Assembly: GCA_014529385.2 (NCBI GenBank)
Contig: CM043955.1
Location: 144,283,640 to 144,347,639, forward strand
Direction of reading: 5' to 3'
DNA: 64,000 nucleotides
Origin: Adiantum capillus-veneris
Lineage: Eukaryota > Streptophyta > Polypodiopsida > Polypodiales > Pteridaceae
The notes under the pieces were generated by a model. It searched no databases, was not told the origin of the DNA, and saw only the letters and a list, made by a program, of their open reading frames with translations. Below are positions 35,037 through 46,559 of this stretch, one piece after another; within the stretch, counting starts at the first letter, position 1; every line of letters begins with the position of its first letter. The translations under genes and the position numbers were made by a program.

Positions 35037-36155
35037 ATTCTCGAAACTCTCCTCACATTCAACAGTCCTGTTGAACTTACTGGTCTTCTTGGTAAGCTCA
35101 TAGAGTGGTACTGCTTGAGAGCAAACTTGTGTACAAATATTCTATAGAAATTCACATAACCCAAGAAAGAACTCAACTCTGAAGCAGTTCTGGGTTCTTT
35201 AGCTTGCTGGACACACTGTATTTTTGCATTGGCCATCTCTATTCCATTGCGGGAAACCACATGTCCCAGTAGCTGTCCCTTCCATACTAGAAAAACAGAT
35301 TTGAATGGATTCAAACAAATCCTCTTCTCCTGAAAGCGTTTAAAAACCATTTCTAGGAATAGAAGGCGCTGTTCCTCATCTGAATAGACAGTGAATTCAT
35401 CCATGAAAATGGCGAGGAACCGATGAAGAAATTCATTAAACATATCCATCATACACCGCTGAAAAGTAGCTGGTGCATTGCACAGGCCAAAAGTCATCAC
35501 CAGATACATGAAAGCTCCCCACTCAGTGATAAAAGTGGTCTTGGTTCTATCTTCAGGAGCGATGTGTAACTGGTTATAGCCGCTATAACCATCCATGGGC
35601 ATTTAGTTTCCTATAGTCGACACAGACTCTCAATTTCCCATTCTTTTTGGGAACGACGACTATGGGAAATAGCCAATCACTGCTTGCCACTTCCGTAATG
35701 AACCCAGCCTTGAGAAGATTATCAATCTCCTCCTTGACCTTCTTTGCATAGTTGGGGTTCATCCGGTATCTTTGCAATCTTACTGGCCTAGCATCCGGTT
35801 TCAGTGGTATTCGGTGCTGACAGACTTCAGGATCTACTCCCTTCAAATTTGTATGTTCCCAGGCAAACACATCTTTATAGTTCTGGAACATTTTTCGTGC
35901 CTTTTCCTTCATTTCCGGGTTGAGGTGCTTGTTAACCTTGATCATTCTGGGATTTTCCTCTGATCCCAGGTTCCACTCTTCTACTTCCTGATCGTCTGGA
36001 AGCAACCAGTTTGGTCCGCCTCCTTTTGGTTTGGTCGATTCTTCAGCGTAGTCCAAGGATGGTCCATTCATTTTTGAATCATTATTCTGATCCAGTGGGT
36101 ACTCTTCAGAACATACTGGTTCCTCTACTATACCAGTATCAGCTGGTTCCTCCAT
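35033..36155 (-). pseudogene. Element B reverse transcriptase
   Basis: The minus strand 36155-35583 has an acidic linker, then YKDVFAWEHTNLKGVD, LLKAGFITEV and PIVVVPKKNGKLRVCVDYRKLNA. It then jumps to DGYSGYNQLHIAPEDRTKTTF in 35602-35033, so about 30 residues between these motifs are missing. The active-site motif reads FMDEF where YxDD is usual, so one catalytic Asp is Glu. FGLCNAPATFQRCM and LLGHVVSRNGIE follow. The deletion, frame change and active-site variant indicate a dead enzyme. Confidence 0.88.
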
Positions 36156-36167
36156 CCTTCCAGTTAG

Positions 36168-36359
36168 CTAAACTGTTCTTTCCCCTGCATTGACTTCGGT
36201 AAACTGATGAGGGAATTGTCTCTTCTGCTTGTCAGCCTGCTCTTTGTTCAGCAAGACTACATTCAAGTCGATTTCTGCCAAAGGGAATATGTTCATAGCC
36301 GCTAGCATTCGCTCGATCTTCTTGGCTCTGTACTTATGACACAACTCCTTCGGCCTCAA
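36168..36359 (-). pseudogene. Element B protease-RT linker fragment
   Basis: A 63-codon minus frame (MRPKELCHKYRAKKIERML...) sits between the protease and RT frames. It is in the position of the polyprotein linker and has been cut off by a frameshift on each side. No domain is recognised. Confidence 0.4.
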
Positions 36360-37746
36360 TTCCTTTTTCCAGCTCCTGGTATTGTTGGTCTGGATTTGGA
36401 TTCTGCCAACTGGCCCCTTCTATGGTCTGGTTTGCATAGTCATGAACAGCATGTGCTGTTCTTAACCATGGGCGCCCTAGTAGCATTCCATATGCTCCCT
36501 GCACATCTAGGACTAGGAAACTGGTTTTGAATTTCTCCCTCCCAACTCTTATCTGCATGTTTTCAATCATACCCGTCGCCTGTACGACTCTATGATCTAC
36601 CATTCTTACTTTGAATGGTGCTGGTTTCATATTAGTGATACCCATTCTTTGCTGAAGATGGGCTCCCATTATGTTGACTCCTGCCCCTCCATCCAGGATA
36701 ATGCTTGAGAGAGGTTCCCACTGCTTCCTGACCTTGTAGTCTACCTGAATAAGAGGAACTTCATCATCCCGGACAGCCTTCAAGTCCATTGTTCTGGCCT
36801 CTGCCTCAGTCTTCCTGCGCTGTCTAATAAAGTTGGCCACCTCAGGCAAGGTCTTCCTTATATCCTCCAGCTCTACAGTCAGCTTCTGGATTCTATCACA
36901 AATTTTCACATGAATTTCTTCTCTCTCTTGGTCAAACTGATTGTCAGAGCTTGAAGAACTGGTATCTTCACACTGCCATTCTTCTTTTGCAGTGCTTCTA
37001 CTCTTTCCATCCACTCCCATTTCGTCAGCTAGTCCATGTACCACAGCCAGCATGGTCTCTGTCATGGCCGGTACTAACTGATCTTTATTAGCCGATTGGG
37101 TTGGTATCCTCTGAATGACTCTAGCTTCGGAACTTTCTGGATCCTCTGGAAGATTCTTAGCTAAATCCTCCGTGATTTTAGCTGCTAGTTTCCGCTGCTC
37201 TTGCCACTCATCTACCACCTTTTCTTTACCTTTGGCCTTCCAAACTTCCCTTTGTTGAGCCCACTTGCTGCTGTTAGGATTGACTGGTACTTCTGAAATG
37301 TCTGGGATTTCTTCAATGACTACTCCCTTGCTCCTCGTAACCACCCTGACTGGGACTGGCTCTGGTGCCTTAGCCTCATTAGTAGTCATTACAGGTGCAT
37401 CTGGACATTGGGCTGCAAAATGACCATACTTCCCACAAGTATAGCAATTCATGCTACTGTTCTGGAAGTTGCCTCTTCCTCTTCCTCTGCCCATTCCTGG
37501 TTGGTATCTGCCACGTCCTTGACCAATACCACTGGTACCTTGTCTCTCCTCTTGAGCTACTTTGACTGGTTCTACCTTCACTGGTTCAGTGTAGGCAACC
37601 ACTGACAGATCCTTTCCTTTCTTAAAATGGTGAATTCTGATGCCACAATTATTCCATAGGTGACCAAAGGCTTTGCAGTAGGTACATTGTGGACATTCAG
37701 TGGAGATATGGTCCTTGGATTTGCATCTTGAACACCAAGTCTCCAT
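36334..37746 (-). CDS. Element B zinc-knuckle and protease region (470 aa)
   Basis: An open minus frame. Three CX2CX4HX4C knuckles stand at residues 5-18 (CSRCKSKDHISTEC), 21-34 (CTYCKAFGHLWNNC) and about 102-115 (CYTCGKYGHFAAQC). They are separated by a Gly/Arg-rich stretch (GRGRGRG). Pepsin-like protease comes near residue 352 with IILDGGAGVNIMG and later MLLGRPWLR. It matches the Gag nucleocapsid and protease region of gypsy elements. The frame is intact, but gag before it and RT after it are shifted, so no full polyprotein is made. Confidence 0.88.
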   Translation of the reverse strand: METWCSRCKSKDHISTECPQCTYCKAFGHLWNNCGIRIHHFKKGKDLSVVAYTEPVKVEPVKVAQEERQGTSGIGQGRGRYQPGMGRGRGRGNFQNSSMNCYTCGKYGHFAAQCPDAPVMTTNEAKAPEPVPVRVVTRSKGVVIEEIPDISEVPVNPNSSKWAQQREVWKAKGKEKVVDEWQEQRKLAAKITEDLAKNLPEDPESSEARVIQRIPTQSANKDQLVPAMTETMLAVVHGLADEMGVDGKSRSTAKEEWQCEDTSSSSSDNQFDQEREEIHVKICDRIQKLTVELEDIRKTLPEVANFIRQRRKTEAEARTMDLKAVRDDEVPLIQVDYKVRKQWEPLSSIILDGGAGVNIMGAHLQQRMGITNMKPAPFKVRMVDHRVVQATGMIENMQIRVGREKFKTSFLVLDVQGAYGMLLGRPWLRTAHAVHDYANQTIEGASWQNPNPDQQYQELEKGIEAEGVVS

Positions 37747-37750
37747 CTTC

Positions 37751-38844
37751 TAGACTGGCTGTCTTGTGTGGTTAATTTCTGCAATTTGCCTAGCCATCTC
37801 TTCAATTTTCTTGGTCCATGATCCCTTCTTTGATTTCTCCTTTGCTTTCATTAGAGCTGCTCTTGGAGCTACTGGACATTTCACTGGAATCAGAAGTCTC
37901 AATAGCAGAGCTACTGCTACTGGTCCTTCGCTTCTTGTGGCTCTTCTCCTTCTTAGCCTGCTGTTCTAGCTTTAATGCCCTTTGGACCAGATCATTGAAT
38001 TTTCTTGTAGGGGCTGGTACTTCTTGTTCCCTAAGCTTCTTGCTTCTGAACCATTCAGGAACCATGCCTGGTTAGCTCTTTTATCTTTTCCACATAGCTG
38101 CGGACTGAAAAATTCCTCTGTTTGATCTTATCTAATTCACAGAGAATATCTTCGTCCCCTCTATTGTCGGAATATTCCAACTTGAAGGCCTTAAGCAATT
38201 TGTTATATGATCTCAATTGGCATGCAGGGTAATGGTAATACCATTTCCTCGCTTCCTCCTTCAAGGTTTGTGGAAAATATTCCCCCCCAATCATCTTCAT
38301 CAATGTTTTTAAGTTCAGCATACTGCTCGAAAGCTTGTATGTGAACATCTGGATCATCCTCCCCCCCCCCCCCCCCCCCCCCTTTGAATATTGGAAAGAA
38401 AATCTTCGGGGAAGCTGTGTAATCATTTCGATTACTACTGATCCTGCCACTTCTCTTCTTGGCTTCAGAATGATGCTTGGGAGCCTTCTTGCAATTGTCA
38501 GTGTCAGCATCCCAATCAATCTCTGTCTCTGTCTCAGTATCGGTGTCTTCTCAGCTTTGTCTGCTAGAAGTACGGTGACTTCCCTTACTGCCCTTGGTAT
38601 GCTCATCTCTCTGGCGAGACTGAGAACTCTTGGAACTCTTTGCCTTCCGTGCTTCTCGTTTTGCCTGTCGGCGTCGAGAATGACTGGAGTGCTAGTCCTG
38701 CGCCTCATCAGCCTGACTATGCTCCTCCTGAGCCTTAGTGTCAGTCATTTTCTCTTGCTTGGGGTCAGACTCTCTTCCTGACTCCTCAGGAATGGGATCC
38801 ACACTAATGGTAGATCTCCTGCCACAATTGGATTTTGGTGCCAT
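37751..38844 (-). pseudogene. Element B Gag
   Basis: The probable start is MAPKSNCGRRST at 38844. The frame stops at 38692 and continues in other frames. The Gag core is at about 38300-38060 with GGEYFPQTLKEEARKWYYHY and FKLEYSDNRGDEDIL, typical of plant gypsy Gag. A Ser-rich tail (SSSKSSSNES) is at 38065-37802. A C22 tract (plus strand 38361-38382) in the core adds a Gly run and probably one of the frameshifts. Confidence 0.8.
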
Positions 38845-38902
38845 TGCTGAAAACTTCAACTGGGATAAGAGTCTTTCAGTCAACGAGCTTCAGCTTGAGC
38901 CA

Positions 38903-38914
38903 CCGTGATCGCCA
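38903..38914 (-). promoter_or_regulatory. Element B putative primer-binding site
   Basis: In element sense TGGCGATCACGG starts three bases after the 5' LTR end. It begins with TGG as expected for tRNA 3'-end pairing. The primer tRNA is not identified. Confidence 0.4.
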
Positions 38915-38917
38915 AAA

Positions 38918-39406
38918 TGGAATTGGAGTTGATCTCTTGAGACAGCTAATTCCAGTGTTGAAAGATTTCAGGTACTAGTGTGGGAAGATTTTAGACAACA
39001 GACTGGACAGGAATCAGAGACTAGACTGAAATGTGGATACTGAAATAAGAATCAGACTGATGTACTGGAAATAAGGTCTAGATTCACATTCAGATTTAGA
39101 TTCAGAAGACTGGACGAGAAGTAAGTATAACTGAAATATATACCATGATTGGGATTATAGATCAAGATTACAACGAATATGATTAGAGAGAGAAAGTACA
39201 TCAGACAATACTGCCAATGATTCTCAAGTACAATCATAGCCAAAGCGCTAACCCAAGTGATAACAATTGCCAACCCGATTATAATGTAGTGGGCCCTATT
39301 TATACACTTCAGGTTTACTGTAGTAATTACCATAGTAATTACTAAGTAATTCGCTGCCCATCTTCTAAGAAGACGTTCTCACATAGTGACTATCCAACCA
39401 TCTACA
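38918..39406 (-). repeat. Element B 5' LTR
   Basis: 489 bases. In element sense it starts TGTAGATGGTTGG at 39406 and ends CTCCAATTCCA at 38918. It matches the 3' LTR over its length with scattered substitutions and small indels. Confidence 0.95.
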
Positions 39407-39411
39407 ATGCC

Positions 39412-40654
39412 CATAAAATGCAAGATGGCATTATTTTCAATGCGATCAACCTGGCCCATAACTGGTCCCGTATAAAAATTTATCTGGCCATAACATGCTA
39501 TTCAGAGCTCTGATCTGCAATCCGAGAAGACAGGCATGCTCCATAATTTGAGCTTTACACTCTAGCCATCTGTCAGCCATGTTCACAAAATTTGTGTACG
39601 TACTTAGTGTATGTTGTGGCCATTCAAAACCTTAATTGCCACTTCTCTTAGCCTTTGAAAATTGTCTCTTAAGTATCTACGTCCACGGCTCAAAGTGGTT
39701 AATTATAGAGAGTAGTGGAGTGGGTCTAATATTGCAAAATTTATGAGGGATAGCTCCTTTTGAACTTCTTATGGCTCATTAATGGTAAAGCCGTTGGCAA
39801 GTCTTAAAAGACTCCATTATTAAGTCCAAAGCTCCCAAGGTGTGCACCATATCCCACATAGTGGGATCAACAAAACCGATAATAGAACCCAATCCCGCTT
39901 ACCCTAATATAATTAACAAAATCAACCATTTATAGGCTACTTAAGGACCTCTCTTCTTAAGCAAGAAAAGAGAACCCAAATGCTCTAATACCAATGTTAT
40001 GGAATTGGCCTACTAACTTGAGAGTAGCAAAAATTAGAGAGAGTAATTTTGTGAAATTACTTTGTGAGCATAGCGGATGAACATAATTGATGGTAACAAC
40101 ATAAACATAACATTTAGTTAACTTGGCATGAACAATACTTTTGCAAGAGAGAGAGTTCAGAGAACATGACAATAGTTCAGGGCCGGATTTATGTGGAGCC
40201 GGTCTCCCCTTGAATAGGCATTTGTATTATAGTTTCTCCCATCAAAAGAGACTTGTTACAATACAATCTTTGTGTTCCTTGTGACCTAGGTGATTCAATG
40301 AAGATGGAAAGCTTCATGCATCACGAGCAAAGCATAAAACTTTGTGGAAAGAATTAACTATTCCAATCCTCAATCCCAAGACCTCAAACACCTTAGAAGA
40401 TGGAGAGAGCTAGCAGGGAATGAGGGTAGGGAAGAGGAAGAAGAAACATTTCATAAGAGAAATAACTTATCATCACTCTTCTTGCTAGCATACATAATAG
40501 CAGTAAATGAAGATGGAGAAGATGGCAAGCTAAAGCATTGAAGCATGGATTTTGGTTGGATTTTCATTCCATAGCCAAGAGTGTTGGTGTAGGCTCTCAA
40601 CCTCTCTACTTGCTTGGAGAAGGAGAGGGAGCTCTTGCACTTTGCACAATACAC

Positions 40655-40721
<67 letters not shown>

Positions 40722-40889
40722 ACCCCTCAAGGAGCCCCCCTACTTGCTTTGGTCGACCCCCCCTTGTAGCTCATGCTTGAAGCTCATTGGACCCCTCCAG
40801 GCCTAGCCAATCACAAGCAAGAGTCATACCAAGCAACAAGGGTAGCCTTGAGACAAGTGGCCCCCTTTCCACTGAGAGAGAGGACTTGA
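39412..40889. other. Unassigned sequence with copia-like PBS remnant
   Basis: No gene is readable. On the minus strand, TGGTATTAGAGC (39982-39993) resembles the initiator-Met tRNA primer-binding site used by many copia elements and is followed on the plus side by TGTTATGGAATTGG (from 39995). This suggests the inner edge of an old LTR whose far end I could not place. A GA microsatellite lies at 40658-40718. Confidence 0.4.
40658..40718. repeat. (GA)n microsatellite
   Basis: About 61 bases of uninterrupted GA. Confidence 0.97.
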
Positions 40890-41384
40890 TAAATTGTAAG
40901 GTTTCCAGTTTCTGAAACCTTAAAGGTTGTATAAGGTTAATCAAACTGATATGATTATTGAAAAAGCAATGTAGAATTGTCCGACCATGGCAAATATTGG
41001 TATTTTTGGAATCTTAAGCACAGCAAACCCCGGGCTAGAAATTTTCAGAATTGAATTCCGATAAAAACTGGCGTAGTTATGACCCCTGGAAGTTTACACT
41101 GTGAATTGAGTAAAACAGAAAAATTGAAGGGTTACAGTTATCATTTAAGCATAGAATTTATTAAAGGTCTCCCAGATATTTACAAGATATTTACCAATTA
41201 AGCAAAAATAGGTCAAATTATAGCAAAATTGACATTTTAAAAGCTGGCAGGTAATCGAAGGGTCATCACTGACCTGTCAGGGACTCATTTAGCAGCAGGG
41301 GTCGTTTTTTGACTTGCTGGGGGCTGCTTGAACTTCAAGCAACTGCCTTTTTCAGCCGGTGAAAGCTTATGAGTGCCAGAAAAC

Positions 41385-41392
41385 TATAAATA
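41385..41392 (+). promoter_or_regulatory. Putative TATA box of unit X
   Basis: TATAAATA lies about 490 bases into unit X, followed some 25-35 bases later by CACATTTTACACAGACTCGG. The spacing suits a pol II start and the U3/R layout of an LTR. Confidence 0.55.
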
Positions 41393-41734
41393 GGACCCCT
41401 AGCTTCACATTTTACACAGACTCGGAGCCTTGCTACTCTCTCTCTCATCTACAGAGAACACTACGCAGAAATCATTAGATTTTAATCTCTAATTGATTAA
41501 CCCTAACGGTAATTAAATTAATCCTTCTTAATTAGCAAGGTTAGATTAAGATAAATTGTTAATAAATCAAAGATTAGGCCTATGTATGCTCCTTAAACCT
41601 CTTTAAATTAATTAATCTTTGCTGATTATTGTAATTAAGCTTAGTAATATTAAGCTAATTAATTATCCTATCATATTATGGTTGAAACTAGCCAAATTAA
41701 CCATGAATTAATGATAAATATATTAATTAAGCTT

Positions 41735-43740
41735 ATATTAAGATGAGGTAATTATCAGAGTTGCATTAGATAGTCATTAAGCTAGGAAAATTATCCTATA
41801 ATTTTTTGAGTAATTTTCCTAATTAATTATGCAGAATTACTCTGTTTTTTGAGCTATTTAAATAGGGGAAATTAGTAAATTGATTTCAATTGCTATAATA
41901 TATTTATCAGTAGTTAATTGGGTGTTAAGAAACCCGTGAAAATTAGGAAAAGCTCAGGAAATGAATCTAGCTAATTAATTAGGCAGAATTACTCTGTTTT
42001 TTGAGCTATTTAAATAGGGGAAATTAGTAAATTGATTTCAATTATTGTGATACATTTTTCAGTGGGTAACTAGGTGTTAAGGAACCTGTGATAATTAGGA
42101 GAAGCTCAGATAATTAATCTAGCTAATTAATTAGGCATAATTACTCTGTTTTTGGAACAATTTTAATAGGGGAATTAGTAAATGGAATTCAAATGCTTCC
42201 ATATAATTATCAGTGGTTAATTAGGTGTTCAATAATCCGTGATAATTAGGATAAGTTCAGAAACTTAATCTAGCTAATTACTTCAGCTAAAATACCTTAT
42301 TTTTTGAGTAATTTAAATAGGGAAAATTAGTAAATGGAATTCAAATGCTTCCATATAATTTTCAGTGGTTAATTAGGTGTTCAAAAATCCGTGATAATTA
42401 GGATAAGTTAAAAAACTTAATCTAGCTAATTACTTTAGCTAAAATACCTTATTTTTTGAGTAATTTAAATAGGAAAAATTAGTAAATGGATTTCAAAGGA
42501 TGTGATATATTTATTAGTGGTTAAATAGATGTGTGACATCCTGTGATAATTAGGAGAAGCTCAGAAAAGTAATTTAGATAATTACTTTAGCTAAAATACA
42601 CTAATTTTTGAGCAAATTAAATAGGGAAAACTAGTAAATGGAATTAAAATGCTGTGATATATTTACCAATACTTAATTAGGTGTCTCAAAACCTGTGATA
42701 ATTAGGAGAAGCTCAGAAATTTAGTTTAACTAATTATCTTAGTGGAATTACACTGTTTTAGGGGTAAGTTAAAGGGGGAAATTAGTAAATCATGTGCTAT
42801 AATTACATGCTATTTTTTAGAGCTGTATTATAGGGTAAAGAGGTCGTGATAATTATGCCAAGGTTAGAAAAGTAGTATAAATATTTATCTAAGTCATATT
42901 ATACTAATTCTAGCTAAAAAGTAAAGAGGAAAATTAGTAAATCGTGCACTATGATTACATGCTATTTATCAGAGCTGTATTATAGGGTCAAGAGGCCGTG
43001 ATAATTATTCGAAGGTTAGAAAAGTAGTATAGATATTTATTTAAGTCAAATTATACCATTTCTAGCTAAAAAGTAAAGGGGAAAATTAGTAAATCATGTG
43101 CTATAATTACATGATATTTATCAGAGCTGTATTATAGGGTCAAAAGGCCGTGATAATTATGTCAAGTTTAGCAAAGTAGTATAGATATTTATCTAAGTCA
43201 AATTACACTATTTTTAGCTAAAAACTAAAGAGGGAATTTAGTAAATCATGATATATGACTACATGCTATTTATCAGAGCTATATTATAGGGTAAAGAGGC
43301 TGTGATAATTATTCCAAGGTTAGAAAAATAGTATAGATATTTATCTAAGTCAAATTACACCATTTTTAGATAAAAATTAAAGAGGGAAATTAGTAAATCA
43401 TGCTATATGATTACATGCTATTTATCAGAGATTTATTATAGGGTAAAGAGGCCGTGATAATTATACCAAGGTTAGAAAAGTAGTATAAATATTTATCTAA
43501 GTCAAAATATACTAATTTTGGTGGAAATTTCAAGGGGAAAATTAGTAAATCATGCTATATGATTACATTCTATTTATCAAAGATATTTTACATAATAAAG
43601 AGGCCGTGATGAATATTTCAAGGTTAAAAAAGTAGTATAAGTATTTATTTAAGTCAAATTATCCTAAATTTAGCTGAAAATTGAAGATGGAAATTATATA
43701 ACTCAGTTGGAAAATAATAAGATAATTACCAAAGGTCAAA
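41735..43740. repeat. 152-bp tandem repeat array, about 13 copies
   Basis: A marker base in each unit recurs at about 41831, 41983, 42135, 42286, 42438, 42590, 42742, 42893, 43045, 43198, 43349, 43501 and 43653, so the period is 151-153. The units are very AT-rich and share AAATTAGTAAAT and CCGTGATAATTA. The first seven and the last six form two diverged subfamilies. Confidence 0.92.
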
Positions 43741-44236
43741 AATATCATTACCTACTTGTGGTAATTATACCATAGTTAATTGGTGAGGTTAAAAAAATTA
43801 TAATTGACCAAAAGTCCTATTTTTAGCGAATGATTAATTAAAATAAATAGACTTTGTGGTCAAAAGTTTTTAGGAAAATTATAGTAAGTGTAAACCTATG
43901 ATATCAAGTTAAGGGAATGAAATCTTTAAGATAAATTAAATACAATAAATATTAAGCCCAAAATAAGTAAATTATTAGCTTAAAAGTTGATAGGAAAATT
44001 AGGAAAAAGATATAGAAAATTATAAGAAAGTTCGGAGAGCTTAGAAAACCCTTAGGGAAGTGGTGGAAGAAGTTATCATGCTTATATAGACAAATAAGAA
44101 ATTACTAGGTCAAGAATTTATCAAATAAGACTATAAATTTAACCTTGGATGGGTTACGCTTGAATATAAAGGTTAAGTTTAGATTTTGAATTATTTACCT
44201 AATGATTAGACGTCCTTTTTAAACGGATAAGAAGTT

Positions 44237-44422
44237 ATGGCACCAAAAAGAACTCGAGAAAGTCCTACATCTGATGATGAGGAAGTAGCTTCAAAACAAA
44301 CTAGAGCGTCGCACGATGACGAAGCCGGGCCTAGTAGTTGGCCTACGGAGGAGAGTCTTCACGCGCTAGTGCAGCAGCAGATGGCCAATCAATCCCAGGT
44401 GGGTGTCCCATTATTCAATTAA
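44237..44422 (+). CDS. Short Gag-like N-terminal ORF in unit X
   Basis: 61 codons starting MAPKRTRESPTSDDEE. It is charged, contains PSSWPTEESLHALVQQQM, and resembles the N-terminal leaders of plant gypsy Gag proteins. A CAG|GTGGGT donor-like sequence occurs near its end, so it might be a first exon. No continuation is found. Real expression is unproven. Confidence 0.35.
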   Translation: MAPKRTRESPTSDDEEVASKQTRASHDDEAGPSSWPTEESLHALVQQQMANQSQVGVPLFN

Positions 44423-45598
44423 GTTTTTAATTAGTTTAAGTTATTTTATAAATTAGCATTGCATACGTAAGAAGGATAAACTGACTCAAAACGGAAGGTA
44501 ACTTCCAGCGTGCATTTATTTATAAGGTAGGAAAGAATTGTTTGGGTTAAAACTGGTTGAATTAGGAAAGATATGTTTGATCATCCTTAAGACAGCTTGT
44601 CTCAAGACACCTCCGACTCCTTGATATAAATTGATGATAATGATTGGCTTTCTAGCCACGGTTAAGTCGGTTACCCCCATGAACGATGAGTTTCTACTCC
44701 GTGTCATGTTTTGATGTTTCTACATAAGTTAGGATACCGTTTTTTAATCCTAGGGGAGCCGCCCGGTTGTATGGGCAACTGGTTTGGTGTATGGGCACCC
44801 GGAACCTTGGGTGGGGGCTTATCCACTCCGGATTTGAATAAGGAATGGGTGCCGTTTTTTCACCCTTAGGTGGTCTTGAGACAAAAAGAGTACTGGTCAT
44901 GGTTATTATGGATAATGTTTTGATTGACAGTACCCTGTCTTAAGTTTAAAGATGTTTGTTTTCTGAAAGAATGCTTTCAATGCTGTCTTCAAGGAATTAC
45001 TGTGATGGAACGTTAAAAGAAACCATTATTTTAAATGTTAAAATAATGTAATAATAAGATAAATGAATCTTGTGTGAGTACAGGGTGGTAAGTGGGGATT
45101 GACTAAGGTTGTCAATCATGGAAGGGTGGACCTGATTAGTCAGGTAACTATCCATTGCCGTGTAGTAAAACGTTTTAGAAACTTCTCACTTGGAAGAGGA
45201 ATCCACCAACGACTGTGCCCTCACATATGTTAGGGGGAAAAAAGCGTTGGCTAAGGAAACCATAATCTGAGTGATGAAGTTATAGGGCCTAAATAAGATT
45301 TTTTTTTTTTTTTGTAGGCCGTATTGAATACATTGTCCCGTTTCCGCTGCGAGATAGGACTAGGTCTTCTTCTAGGGCTATAGACCCAAGCCATTGTCAA
45401 TGGCAAAGGTTTATTCCTTGGATTTTTCTTATTTAGAGACTCCGATTTTTATAAGGCCTAGAGACCTGTCAAGGATCCCATCCCGATCTCGGTATAGGCG
45501 GGTTGGGGACCTTACATAAATGCTAAAATAATTAATTAAATTAACTAATTTATCATTAGACCCCTTGGAAGGCCAACCAATAGGCTTTAGGCACACCA

Positions 45599-45806
45599 TG
45601 AAGAGCACGTGAGAGAGTGTGTGTGTGTGTGTGTGTGCAGCAATGGAGAAGAGAGGAGACACAGGTTTGGGTGGACTCCAAACACAATAGTGTTAGGGTT
45701 ATGAGTCCTTATTCTTTTATGTAGAATGAATGGTCAGTGTTAGTTCTGGATAATCTCCAACCGCCCAACACTTAGCAGTGCCACATTAGGCTTTACCACA
45801 ACAACA
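45599..45806 (-). repeat. Element D 3' LTR
   Basis: 208 bases, TG...CA, with a (GT)11 run near 45617. It is directly preceded in element sense by the purine tract. Confidence 0.9.
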
Positions 45807-45893
45807 ACCTCCCACTTAAAGGACAATGTGCCTTTAAGCTTGGGTGACAATGTATATATATATACAATACAGGTAGACAATGACCATGATCAT

Positions 45894-46403
45894 CTACCCA
45901 ATGCCCATGAGTGCCTGACAGTGTGCAACCTGCTCTGAAGGTAAGCCCTTTGTTAGAAGATCATCAGGGTTTTCAGTGGTGTGAATCTTGGCAAGCTGCA
46001 ATCGCTTGTCCTCAAGCACCTCACGAATGAAGTGATACTTCACATCCACATGCTTTGTCTTTGCATGAAACACTGCATTCTTTGCCAATTGTATAGCGCT
46101 TTGGCTATCACAATGTAACACAGGCATCTCAACATTGATTCCCAAGTCTCCCATGAGCCAACCAAGCCATATAGCTTCCTTGCAAGCTTCTGAAGCTGCA
46201 ACATATTCAGCCTTTGTAGTAGACAAGGTAACACAATCTTGCAAATGAGATTGCCATGAAATTGCATCTCTAGTGAATTCAAAAAAATAGCCTAAAGTGG
46301 ACCTTCTCTTGTCCAAGTCTCCTGCATAACCTGCATCCGTGTAACCAATTACACATGCTTCCTTTCTTCCAAAGCAAATGCACATGTCTTTTGTACCATT
46401 CAA
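45894..46403 (-). CDS. Element D RNase H (copia)
   Basis: A 169-codon minus frame with IGYTDAGYAGDLDKRRST, SLSTTKAEY-like text (here TLSTTKAEYVAASEACKEA), HCDSQSAIQLAKN and HVDVKYHFIRE. These are the standard copia RNase H motifs in order, with the acidic residues present. The frame ends at a natural stop (45894) near the end of the polyprotein. It is separated from RT by a broken part at 46404-46560. Confidence 0.9.
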   Translation of the reverse strand: MNGTKDMCICFGRKEACVIGYTDAGYAGDLDKRRSTLGYFFEFTRDAISWQSHLQDCVTLSTTKAEYVAASEACKEAIWLGWLMGDLGINVEMPVLHCDSQSAIQLAKNAVFHAKTKHVDVKYHFIREVLEDKRLQLAKIHTTENPDDLLTKGLPSEQVAHCQALMGIG

Positions 46404-46559
46404 ATATCACTAACCCCTTTCCCTACCTCCCAATGTTTCTTGCCTGGATTTGATATATATCTGCTAACAACTCCCACAGCAAAATCAGTATCAGGACGTG
46501 TAGCAATCATAGCATACATCAAAATCCCAACTGCAGATGAATAAGGCACTTGTGCCATT

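Larger units (their letters stand above)
19170..39406 (-). mobile_element. Ty3/gypsy LTR retrotransposon B with post-pol coding region
   Basis: Two LTRs (19170-19652 and 38918-39406) bound the element, flanked by the 5-bp target duplication ATGCC (19165-19169 and 39407-39411). Order on the minus strand is LTR, putative PBS, gag, zinc knuckles, protease, RT, RNase H, integrase, an extra coding region, purine tract (19653-19669) and LTR. Element C (22756-31992) is nested in the extra region, so B itself is about 11 kb. Frameshifts in gag, RT and integrase make it defective. The single RNase H and the domain order fit a non-chromovirus plant gypsy lineage; the closest named lineage is unclear (Athila-like is possible). 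Confidence 0.95.
40895..45516 (+). mobile_element. 4.6-kb TG...CA unit X (solo long LTR or non-autonomous LTR element)
   Basis: It starts TGTAAGGTTTCC and ends GGGGACCTTACA, so the outer eight bases TGTAAGGT are inverted repeats. It is flanked on both sides by TAAAT (40890-40894 and 45517-45521), a clean 5-bp target duplication. No second copy of the ends is seen inside, so a solo LTR of unusual length is likelier than a full element. It contains a TATA box, a 152-bp tandem array and a short Gag-like start. From 44423 to 45516 no further gene is seen. Confidence 0.8.

Noticed and set aside
40895-45516. Unit X as a DNA transposon
   Set aside because: The terminal inverted repeat is only eight bases, there is no transposase, and TG...CA with a 5-bp duplication fits LTR ends better.
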